A DNA stretch of 5,245 nt, from NCBI GenBank assembly GCA_020026285.1, contig JAHHQS010000218.1:1-5245 (forward strand). The letters are read 5' to 3'. The translations under genes were made by a program, and so were the position numbers. The notes under the pieces are model-generated. The model was given only the letters and a program-made list of their open reading frames with translations. It was not told where the DNA came from and ran no database searches. Shown here in pieces: positions 1 through 5,245 of this stretch (positions are counted from its first letter, which is position 1; every line of letters starts with the position of its first letter). This stretch comes from Parabacteroides sp. GTDB lineage: Bacteria > Bacteroidota > Bacteroidia > Bacteroidales > Tannerellaceae.

Positions 1-2
1 AG

Positions 3-1475
3 GGTGCCGACCTACCCGATCCAACTCTGGCCACAAAACTGTATTACCATTATCTCAAGAACAAGCAGTTGGGCAAGTTGCCTAAGAACTGCAAGTTCAA
101 CATCATCAACTTCGTGGATGTGGAATACAGCAGACGAGTAAACCCTATCCAGCAGAAATACATTAACAATCTTGCAGCTGCATCTGAAACAGCAGAGACC
201 CTGTTGGAATCTCTTCAAAAGGGTAAGAAAGAAGGTGGTGGCGGTAGCGACCAGTTCTTCCAGACATCTGCAGTCAACTTCCTTGCTGCATGTATTTATT
301 TCTTCATCAACTATGGTAAGGAACCATTTGATAAAGATGGCAATAAACTCCATGCAGAGAAGGTGCAGGATCCGACTACTAAACGGTGGAAGCTCACGGG
401 AAGGGTCTTTGACAAAGAAGGCATCGAAGTAGAACCAGCTTACTGGTTAGGCAAATACTCCGATATGCCGCATATCCTATCATTCCTGAACGAGAATTAC
501 CAAACCATCTTTGAAGTTCTCGAAACAGACAATGAAGTAGCTCCCCTGCTTGGTCCGTTCCAGACAGCTTTGAAAAACAAAGCCATGGAGCAGTTGGAAG
601 GTATGATTGGTACCTTACGTGTCTATACCTCACGTCTGGCCACGAAAGAATCCTACTGGATATTCCATCGTGATGGTGATGACTTCGATTTGAAAGTCAG
701 CGACCCGAAGAATCCAAGTTATCTGCTGATTGCTAATGACCCTGAAATGGAATCAATCATTGGTGCTTTGAATGCCCTTATCCTGAACAGATTGGTTACG
801 CGAGTAAACACTGGCCAAGGTAAGAATCTCCCTGTAAGTATCATCGTCGATGAGCTGCCGACATTGTATTTCCATAAGATAGACCGACTGATTGGTACAG
901 CCCGAAGTAACAAGGTAAGTGTGGCTCTTGGTTTCCAGGAATTGCCCCAGCTCGAAGCCGATTACGGCAAGGTTGGTATGCAAAAGATTATCACCACAGT
1001 TGGTAACGTAGTCAGCGGATCGGCACGAAGCAAAGAAACCTTGGAATGGCTGAGCAATGATATATTCGGTAAGGTCGTTCAGATGAAGAAAGGAGTCACG
1101 ATTGATCGAGATAAGACCTCCATTAATCTCAATGAGAATATGGACAGTTTAGTTCCTGCCAGTAAAATATCAGATATGCCTACGGGGTGGATTTGCGGAC
1201 AGACTGCTCGAGACTTCGTGAAGACCAAAACGGGACGTAACAGTTCCATGAACATTCAAGAATCTGAGGAGTTCAAGACTTCTAAGTTCTACTGCAAAAC
1301 AGACTTTGATATGAAGGATATTCAAAAGGAAGAATCCGAGTACGTGCCATTACCTAAGTTCTATACCTTCAAATCAAGGGATGCCCGTGAACGCATCCTG
1401 TATCAGAACTTCGTTCAGGTCGGTGAAGATGTCAAAGCCATGATCAAGGATGTACTCATGTACAAAGTGAAGTGA
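3..1475 (+). CDS. mobC: Type IV coupling protein (MobC/TraG/VirD4-like), 5'-truncated by window edge
   Basis: Conjugative coupling ATPase that docks the relaxase-DNA complex at the inner-membrane secretion channel and drives DNA export. The frame is open to the left edge, giving 490 visible residues, so a TTG at 69 is not the real start; the gene begins outside the window. Seen: a hydrophobic strand ending in the Walker B sequence IIVDELPTL (D and E codons at 849-854, about residues 283-284), followed by SVALGFQELPQLEADYGK, which carries the conserved glutamine region of these hexameric motors, and a glycine-rich GGGGSDQFF segment near residue 80. Walker A, the membrane helices and any YWFCY-type N-terminal domain would lie upstream and cannot be seen. 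Family knowledge: Bacteroides elements such as CTnDOT encode about 670-residue MobC proteins of this type, usually next to mobA and mobB. The symbol is assigned by resemblance recalled from that family, not by a search. The reading frame is intact up to the TGA. Confidence 0.88.
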   Translation, partial: GADLPDPTLATKLYYHYLKNKQLGKLPKNCKFNIINFVDVEYSRRVNPIQQKYINNLAAASETAETLLESLQKGKKEGGGGSDQFFQTSAVNFLAACIYFFINYGKEPFDKDGNKLHAEKVQDPTTKRWKLTGRVFDKEGIEVEPAYWLGKYSDMPHILSFLNENYQTIFEVLETDNEVAPLLGPFQTALKNKAMEQLEGMIGTLRVYTSRLATKESYWIFHRDGDDFDLKVSDPKNPSYLLIANDPEMESIIGALNALILNRLVTRVNTGQGKNLPVSIIVDELPTLYFHKIDRLIGTARSNKVSVALGFQELPQLEADYGKVGMQKIITTVGNVVSGSARSKETLEWLSNDIFGKVVQMKKGVTIDRDKTSINLNENMDSLVPASKISDMPTGWICGQTARDFVKTKTGRNSSMNIQESEEFKTSKFYCKTDFDMKDIQKEESEYVPLPKFYTFKSRDARERILYQNFVQVGEDVKAMIKDVLMYKVK

Positions 1476-1492
1476 GAATTTAATCGTAAGTA

Positions 1493-1550
1493 AACACTAC
1501 TTTAAGACTATAGTACATTGATTATCAAGATTAGTTCTTATTGTAGTGTT
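1493..1550 (+). other. Imperfect long hairpin in the leader between mobC and the muramidase gene
   Basis: AACACTAC at 1493-1500 is perfectly complementary to GTAGTGTT at 1543-1550. Inside this, TAAGA at 1503-1507 pairs with TCTTA at 1536-1540, and CTA at 1508-1510 pairs with TAG at 1532-1534 if T1535 bulges. That gives about 16 base pairs interrupted by a 2x2 internal loop and one bulge, closing a loop of about 21 bases. No T tract follows, so it is not a typical intrinsic terminator. It lies 18 bases after the mobC stop and ends 45 bases before the next start. It could be an RNA structure controlling read-through or translation, or a protein-binding inverted repeat; the role is unknown. Confidence 0.45.
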
Positions 1551-1582
1551 GCGATAATAAGGTTAAGAAACGACACTTTACC

Positions 1583-1587
1583 AAGGA
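1583..1587 (+). promoter_or_regulatory. Ribosome-binding site deciding the muramidase start
   Basis: AAGGA ends eight bases before the ATG at 1596. It supports that ATG over the in-frame TTG at 1518, which sits inside the loop of the upstream hairpin, has no comparable site and would put a non-signal-like stretch before the signal peptide. Confidence 0.55.
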
Positions 1588-1595
1588 TAAGACAC

Positions 1596-2129
1596 ATGAG
1601 ACAGAGTAAGACTTTATTATTGTTTGCCATATTCTTGATGGCTGGAGTATTCTCCGGCCATGCAGCTTTTCCTGGTTCCAACGTGAATCAGGAAAAGCTT
1701 TCCATTTATGACCTTCCCCCATTTGAAAGGGCCTGCAGGTGCATCAAGTTCTATGAAGGATTCCATAAACCAAAGCACTACCCTTACATCGGTTATGGTC
1801 ATCGAGTTCGACCAGGAGAAAAGCTTGATTCCTATATCACAGAAAAGCAAGCCGATTCCCTATTGAGAAAAGACCTGCTTGATTTGTGTAAATTGTTCCG
1901 GCACTATGGAAAGGACAGCCTTTTGCTATCGACGCTTAGCTACAATATCGGACCCTATAAGCTGCTCGGTAATTCACAATACCCCAAAAGCCAGCTACTG
2001 ATTCTATTAGAGAATGGAGAGCGTAGGATTCAGGATATCTACGTAAGCTATTGCCATTGGGACGGAAAAAAGATAGCGTCCATACGTCGGCGAAGAATTG
2101 TAGAATTGAAACTCCTTTATATTCCCTGA
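1596..2129 (+). CDS. Exported lysozyme-like muramidase (GH24-type), conjugation-associated
   Basis: A 177-residue protein that probably cleaves peptidoglycan in the periplasm, opening the wall for the conjugation channel. Residues 1-24 form a Sec-type signal peptide: a short basic start (MRQSK), a hydrophobic core of about 14 residues, then SGHAA as a likely cleavage region with no lipobox cysteine. The mature part has FYEGFH (E54 is the candidate catalytic glutamate), YPYIGYGH at 62-69, LSYNIGPYKLLG at 114-125 and an arginine-rich SIRRRRIVEL near 162-171, the usual order for phage-T4-lysozyme-like (GH24) enzymes. Compared with T4 lysozyme, the spacer from E to IGxGH is shorter, and no obvious equivalents of T4 Asp20 and Thr26 are seen. 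I believe a substituted HPY/YPY-x-GYGH motif is usual in Bacteroidetes element-borne members. The gene follows mobC on the same strand after 120 bases, so co-transcription is possible. The start is chosen by the AAGGA site and the signal peptide. Confidence 0.8.
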   Translation: MRQSKTLLLFAIFLMAGVFSGHAAFPGSNVNQEKLSIYDLPPFERACRCIKFYEGFHKPKHYPYIGYGHRVRPGEKLDSYITEKQADSLLRKDLLDLCKLFRHYGKDSLLLSTLSYNIGPYKLLGNSQYPKSQLLILLENGERRIQDIYVSYCHWDGKKIASIRRRRIVELKLLYIP

Positions 2130-2130
2130 A

Positions 2131-2454
2131 CTACTCTCCGTAGTAGATGTTTATTTGAGTGTTCACGACCTGTGCTACATCCAACTCTATCTTTGATTCC
2201 TCAAACTTCTTGTTTAAAGACAGGACATTCTTTGCAAGAACATCATCAACGCTGATGACTACACCTTCACCGACAGAAACCTTACATGGTCTGTTGGGTC
2301 CAATTCTATCAACAACCACTTCAGGAATCAGTCCATTTTGTACCCTGTATACCAGGATTAGCAGATTCCTCAATTTGATATCTTGAATCGAAATATTTTC
2401 TTCTTTGTTGAGAAGAGCTTCTTTTAACTCTTCCTTGTTGTAGATTGTTCTCAT
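2131..2454 (-). CDS. Hypothetical 107-residue protein, convergent with the muramidase gene
   Basis: I do not recognise this protein. It is 107 residues, soluble-looking and acidic/lysine-rich, with no signal peptide or convincing membrane helix. The N-terminus (YNKEELKEALLNKEENISI, about residues 5-23) looks like a charged helix, followed by a leucine-rich strand or helix (LRNLLILVY, about 29-37) and a valine-rich section (GEGVVISVDDVL, about 63-74). It loosely resembles the KEELK-type openings of small Bacteroidetes accessory proteins, but that is only an impression. Support for it being real: the ATG at 2454 has AAGGAAA upstream (about 2465-2471) at normal spacing, and TATATTTG, a Bacteroidetes -7 box, lies 26 bases from the start codon. 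Its stop codon is one base from the muramidase stop on the other strand, so the two genes form a tight tail-to-tail pair. Its function and its link to the element are unknown. Confidence 0.6.
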   Translation of the reverse strand: MRTIYNKEELKEALLNKEENISIQDIKLRNLLILVYRVQNGLIPEVVVDRIGPNRPCKVSVGEGVVISVDDVLAKNVLSLNKKFEESKIELDVAQVVNTQINIYYGE

Positions 2455-2480
2455 GGTAGTAAGTTTTCCTTAACGGGACA

Positions 2481-2488
2481 CAAATATA
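2481..2488 (-). promoter_or_regulatory. Candidate Bacteroidetes -7 promoter element for the 107-residue protein
   Basis: Read on the minus strand, 2488 to 2481 is TATATTTG, an exact match to the Bacteroidetes sigma-ABfr -7 consensus TAnnTTTG. It sits 26 bases upstream of the ATG at 2454, which would give a leader of about 20 bases. No good TTTG -33 element is visible at the usual 19-21 base spacing, so this is half of a consensus promoter only. Confidence 0.45.
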
Positions 2489-2591
2489 CGAAAAATCTTG
2501 AACTATGATTTAGGATGATTAGCTCAAATATCTGCCTATTCTTTGCCATCAGCATTTAGAAAAGTCTATCTCTTCCCTCTGGGAATATAAC

Positions 2592-2601
2592 GTGCATGCA
2601 C
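2592..2601. repeat. 10-base perfect palindrome GTGCATGCAC
   Basis: GTGCATGCAC equals its own reverse complement. It stands in a short GC-richer island within otherwise AT-rich non-coding sequence, roughly 110 bases upstream of the -7 box of the 107-residue protein. A dimeric regulator site is possible, but a palindrome of this size can also arise by chance. Confidence 0.25.
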
Positions 2602-2661
2602 AAGGCGCACTAAACTTAAAGATTTGAAGTGCTTACCTGAAATCCAAATTTCAAAATATAC

Positions 2662-2677
2662 TCAGTCAACGACCAAA
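2662..2677. repeat. 16-base direct repeat, copy 1 (TCAGTCAACGACCAAA)
   Basis: It matches copy 2 at 2781-2796 in 15 of 16 bases, in the same orientation, with start points 119 bases apart. The match stops sharply on both sides. No third full copy was found in the window. Confidence 0.5.
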
Positions 2678-2716
2678 AGTTTCAGTAAAAGAAAGAGTAC
2701 CTCATTATTCAACATA

Positions 2717-2766
2717 ATAATCCCAATAAATGCCCGAATAATCCTAATAAACGACACAATAAGCCT
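2717..2766. repeat. Imperfect tandem units of about 21 bases (ATAATCCYAATAAA core)
   Basis: Unit 1 (2717-2737) and unit 2 (2738-2758) agree at 16 of 21 positions and share ATAATCC-Y-AATAAA. A third, decayed unit starts at 2759 with ATAAGCCT. The period is close to two helical turns, and the tract lies between the two 16-base direct repeats. The AT-rich composition makes chance similarity fairly easy. Confidence 0.35.
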
Positions 2767-2780
2767 GTAATCAAATAAAT

Positions 2781-2796
2781 TCAGTCAATGACCAAA
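2781..2796. repeat. 16-base direct repeat, copy 2 (TCAGTCAATGACCAAA)
   Basis: Same orientation as copy 1 at 2662-2677, with a single C-to-T difference at the ninth base. It lies 64 bases beyond the stop codon of the glycosylase-fold gene. Confidence 0.5.
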
Positions 2797-2827
2797 CTAT
2801 ATAGCCAACTACAGAATATTCCTGAGT

Positions 2828-2873
2828 GTTATTATTGGAAATATTTATATAAAAGAATAATTAATATAATAAC
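2828..2873 (-). terminator. Weak candidate terminator hairpin after the glycosylase-fold gene
   Basis: GTTATTAT at 2828-2835 is perfectly complementary to ATAATAAC at 2866-2873. The stem is almost entirely A-T, has a 30-base loop, and overlaps the last codons of the minus-strand gene that ends at 2861. No strong U tract follows on the minus strand. It is placed where a terminator is expected but would be unstable. Confidence 0.2.
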
Positions 2874-3976
2874 TGATTCAGTTTATTAATGAGTTGTGAA
2901 ATTAGTATAGCTATCCCATTTGCTATTTGTTCTGAATTGTCACCAAATGCTTTTAACGTCATAATTCCTAACCACACGGAAGAATCAATCTTAAAACCTG
3001 CCTGGTTTAGGATTGTACGAATATCATCAGTCAAAGGATAACTGAAGTTCTGGTAGTTTCTTTTTCCGTCGTATGAAACATGTCTGATACACAATTCTTC
3101 TTTGGTTATTGTTAGTTGTAATCCGCAAGGCAAGGTTTGGTAGCGTTTGTTATCATACCGAACCAACCCGAATTCACTTAGTTTTATGTCTAATCGTCCG
3201 AAAAGTTGGTCAAGATCCAATTTGTTTTTCTTATGTGTTTTGCATGAAGGGACTGGTGAGGTTTGTGAGGCTATTTCGATAGTGCCAGTCTTCAGATAGT
3301 TTTCAATTACTTGTCCCATCAGTTGACCATTTTCATAAGAATACGCTTTGTAATAACCTGGGTTTGGCATTAAAAGAATGTCTCTACCGTTAAGTTGAGC
3401 TTTCTTTAGACAATAAGGTAAAGTTTGTACGTTAGTCACTCCTATTTGTTTGAGTCCTCCGTTAAGATCTGTACAGAAGACAATCAGACGTTTTGGGCAA
3501 ATAATATCGATAAGTTCTTTCGTCTTATGCTCGCAATATGTTTTTATTTCAGGTGAAAGTTCTCCCAATGCTTGTACGTCTCGTGTATTGAAATAATAGA
3601 TGTTTGCAGCTGTACTTTTGAATAATTCTTCAGCAAGGAAATCATTCGTAAAGACTCGTTTTAGTTTTCCTCTCATCACATCATTGCCAACCCCATCGAC
3701 AGCGTAAATGTTTACACCTTGCGCTAACATGGTTTTATCTCGTTTATCAATGCTTTCATCCTTACGCTCTTTCCTTTTATTTGCTATAGCCTGTGTATAG
3801 CTGCCACTTCCCCCCGGATTAATTCCAAGTATCAATAAGTCCACAGGCCGTTTAGGATAATCAGATTGGAACACATAAAAATCCAAATCAGTGGCTTTTG
3901 CAAATTTATCACACTGATAAGCTACTTCAGACAACCATTTATCTAGTTTTTCTTGAAATATATTTGAATCATTCAT
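2861..3976 (-). CDS. Uracil-DNA-glycosylase-fold protein (GINPG motif) with extra C-terminal region
   Basis: A 371-residue protein. The N-terminal half looks like the uracil-DNA glycosylase superfamily fold: strand plus first motif VDLLILGINPGGSGS (45-59), a middle strand PKRLIVFCTD (161-170), and a second motif region ILLMPNPGYYKAY (200-212). Family knowledge: GINPG is the active-site loop of the Mug/TDG branch, whose Asn takes the catalytic place. The second motif is normally HPS-like, and here it reads NPGYY, so base specificity is uncertain and the activity is inferred only from the fold. The protein is longer than single-domain glycosylases (about 160-250 residues); residues after about 250 start with a lysine-rich linker (KTHKKNKLD) and form a region I cannot assign. 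The ATG at 3976 is the first possible start, since an in-frame TGA lies two codons upstream. No clear Shine-Dalgarno site is seen. It lies 60 bases downstream of the nuclease gene on the same strand, probably one operon. It could act in repair or in defence against modified phage DNA. Confidence 0.65.
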   Translation of the reverse strand: MNDSNIFQEKLDKWLSEVAYQCDKFAKATDLDFYVFQSDYPKRPVDLLILGINPGGSGSYTQAIANKRKERKDESIDKRDKTMLAQGVNIYAVDGVGNDVMRGKLKRVFTNDFLAEELFKSTAANIYYFNTRDVQALGELSPEIKTYCEHKTKELIDIICPKRLIVFCTDLNGGLKQIGVTNVQTLPYCLKKAQLNGRDILLMPNPGYYKAYSYENGQLMGQVIENYLKTGTIEIASQTSPVPSCKTHKKNKLDLDQLFGRLDIKLSEFGLVRYDNKRYQTLPCGLQLTITKEELCIRHVSYDGKRNYQNFSYPLTDDIRTILNQAGFKIDSSVWLGIMTLKAFGDNSEQIANGIAILISQLINKLNQLLY

Positions 3977-4036
3977 AAGTCAAAGCGATAATTTATATTT
4001 TGAAGATCTAACATTAGAATCAATGTCAACCCAATT

Positions 4037-5230
4037 CTATTTCCACACATCTACACTACAGAAAACATCCTTTATTTCAGTAACAAGTTTACCTATTATT
4101 TTTTTTCTATATTCAGGACTTATTATATTGAAAGTTCCCTCATGAGTAAAGTCTGAAAATCGAATTTCTTCTTCAAAAGGTAAGTCGAAAAATTTCCACA
4201 GGATAGTTTCTGAGTCTGATCCATAGTTGTCATCTGTATTCAGTAAAGATTTTAGAGATTCTCTGAAAGCTCTATTTTCCTTAATCTTATCGACACAAAA
4301 GCAGAGTGGCTCACCATATTGATATAAGATATAAAAAGTAAGACCAGAAGGACATTCATACGTCATGTACAACACTTTGTTGCTATAACCATGTTTATAG
4401 TCTTCGTTATGCGTCAAAAATGTAATAGTGTCTAAATCTAATTCATCTTCGCACACAGTACAACCAACGCCTTCTAATCTTTCTGACAATTCATTCCAGA
4501 AATCGGCCACAGCATGCCACTTAATGTGTTTGAAGTTTTCAACTAACAATTTAGTAGCCTTTAAATTATCCTCATTTTTTCCTATAAGCTTAGCAAGTTC
4601 TAAACGCTCCTCTATACTGATATCGTTTGTCATTTTCTTTATTAATTTAATGTATTGCAGAATAGATTCTCTTAGAAATGGTTTATCTATACAATCACAC
4701 AAGCATCTCTCTAACCAAGGAATTACTAATTGATTGTAAGTCCTGATTCTGCACTTGTTTCTAATTTCTTCATTATGACGGGTTCCGTAACTCTCATCAG
4801 AGGGTTCTCTTCCAAACATAGTAAGGAATACCATGTTTATGTTCTCAGCAGGAATGTTATAATCACCTAAGAGCGTCTCATAATACCCTTCTAACTGTCC
4901 CCTATCATCATGGTTACTATCACGGGCATTAATTTTATTCTCTATAAAGAAAGCATGACGAGTATATTGATTAAGCACAAGAATATCAATTTGGTCTGAC
5001 TCGCTTCGTCCATATTCGTTTGGAGTTACAGTTACACGAGCGTTTGATAATAACTCGTCAATAAAATTATCATCATACTCACAAGTTTGGAGAAATTTAC
5101 GGAGAAAGATATCTCCACATTTATGGGAGCCGAATGGATTCAACAATGAAGCTATAAAAATTGAATGTAGACGTTCCTCATCATCCTGCTTAAATAGTCG
5201 TCCCTTAAGAATATCTTTATCTGTTGATAT
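4037..5230 (-). CDS. PD-(D/E)XK nuclease family protein (PDDEXK_4-like), 5' end unresolved
   Basis: A probable DNA nuclease. Counting from the first codon after the upstream stop (397 residues), the order is ERLHSIFIASLLNPFGSHKCG (19-39), the entry motif of this family, then catalytic D82 in DQIDILVL, E97 and K99 in FFIENKINARD, and Q112 in RGQLEGYY. These match the D...ExK...QxxxY core of PD-(D/E)XK family 4 proteins, which occur widely among accessory and phage-defence genes. The second half (from about 200) is a mixed helix/strand region I cannot assign. The start is odd: no ATG, GTG or TTG occurs between the in-frame TGA (5231-5233) and the TTG at 5146, yet the conserved entry motif starts 10 codons before that TTG. 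Starting at 5146 (369 residues) would cut the motif and has no ribosome-binding site. So there is either a lost 5' end (frameshift or stop) or an unusual start codon. It precedes the glycosylase-fold gene by 60 bases and is similarly AT-rich. Confidence 0.72.
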   Translation of the reverse strand: MSTDKDILKGRLFKQDDEERLHSIFIASLLNPFGSHKCGDIFLRKFLQTCEYDDNFIDELLSNARVTVTPNEYGRSESDQIDILVLNQYTRHAFFIENKINARDSNHDDRGQLEGYYETLLGDYNIPAENINMVFLTMFGREPSDESYGTRHNEEIRNKCRIRTYNQLVIPWLERCLCDCIDKPFLRESILQYIKLIKKMTNDISIEERLELAKLIGKNEDNLKATKLLVENFKHIKWHAVADFWNELSERLEGVGCTVCEDELDLDTITFLTHNEDYKHGYSNKVLYMTYECPSGLTFYILYQYGEPLCFCVDKIKENRAFRESLKSLLNTDDNYGSDSETILWKFFDLPFEEEIRFSDFTHEGTFNIISPEYRKKIIGKLVTEIKDVFCSVDVWK

Positions 5231-5245
5231 TCAACAAATTAGTTT

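Larger units (their letters stand above)
2455..2860. other. Gene-free interval of about 400 bases between element core and cargo operon
   Basis: No coding frame of convincing length or composition is present on either strand. The interval holds the -7 box of the 107-residue protein (2481-2488), a 5-base-stem mini-hairpin TTCCC-tct-GGGAA (2573-2585), the palindrome GTGCATGCAC (2592-2601), the 16-base direct repeats (2662-2677 and 2781-2796) and a tract of roughly 21-base units (2717-2766). The 3' end of the minus-strand operon reads into it from the right. It is markedly AT-rich after about 2610. No tRNA or recognised riboswitch was found. Confidence 0.5.

Noticed and set aside
172..983. Several short frames within the coupling-protein gene on both strands
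   Set aside because: All overlap the real frame, which carries Walker B and other conserved motifs; their translations look random.
69..1475. TTG at 69 as start of the coupling protein
   Set aside because: The frame is open and protein-like (GADLPDPTLATKLYYHYL) to the left edge; the gene is cut by the window.
1517..1551. Promoter for the muramidase (TAGTGTTG at 1544-1551 with ATTG at 1517-1520)
   Set aside because: Both boxes have a mismatch to TAnnTTTG and TTTG, and the spacing is too long; read-through from mobC is equally likely.
1518..1595. TTG at 1518 as start of the muramidase
   Set aside because: It would add 26 residues before a clear signal peptide and lies in the hairpin loop; the ATG at 1596 has an AAGGA site.
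2573..2585. TTCCC-tct-GGGAA mini-hairpin as a terminator
   Set aside because: Only five base pairs with a three-base loop, no T tract, and no gene ends nearby on the plus strand.
4099..4106. Run of eight A residues on the minus strand near the nuclease 3' end as a slippage site
   Set aside because: It encodes an ordinary RKKII stretch in frame, and no alternative C-terminal extension of interest is apparent.
4428..4733. Plus-strand frame opposite the nuclease gene
   Set aside because: Low-complexity serine- and leucine-rich translation, fully antisense to a gene with recognisable catalytic motifs; a shadow frame.

Overview
The window looks like part of a Bacteroidales (Bacteroides/Prevotella-type) genome, inside or at the edge of an integrative conjugative element. 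The evidence is a MobC/TraG-type coupling protein fragment of the CTnDOT kind, a small exported GH24-like muramidase downstream of it, and a Bacteroidetes-style -7 box (TAnnTTTG) ahead of one gene. No rRNA, tRNA, CRISPR array, transposase or integrase was seen.

Layout. (1) 3-1475, + strand: C-terminal 490 residues of the type IV coupling protein, which feeds relaxosome-bound DNA into the conjugation channel. The 5' part, with Walker A and the membrane anchor, lies outside the window. (2) 1476-1595: leader containing an imperfect long hairpin (1493-1550), then the ribosome-binding site of (3) 1596-2129, + strand: a 177-residue secreted lysozyme-like protein, probably a wall-opening enzyme for the conjugation machinery. 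(4) 2131-2454, - strand: an unrecognised 107-residue protein, tail to tail with the muramidase gene with one base between the stop codons. (5) 2455-2860: about 400 bases without a gene, holding a -7 promoter element, a 10-base palindrome, a 16-base direct repeat pair and a 21-base periodic tract. (6) 2861-3976 and 4037-5230, both - strand and 60 bases apart: a uracil-DNA-glycosylase-fold protein with a GINPG motif, and upstream of it a PD-(D/E)XK nuclease. This pair is visibly more AT-rich than the coupling-protein gene and reads as cargo.

How they fit together. The left part is transfer machinery (DNA pump plus wall-opening enzyme). The right part is a probable two-gene operon pairing a base-excision-type fold with a nuclease, which suggests a DNA-targeting defence module. 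That role is inferred from domains and context only. The nuclease reading frame has no conventional start codon where its conserved domain begins, and an in-frame stop lies just upstream, so this copy may be broken at its 5' end or may start unusually.
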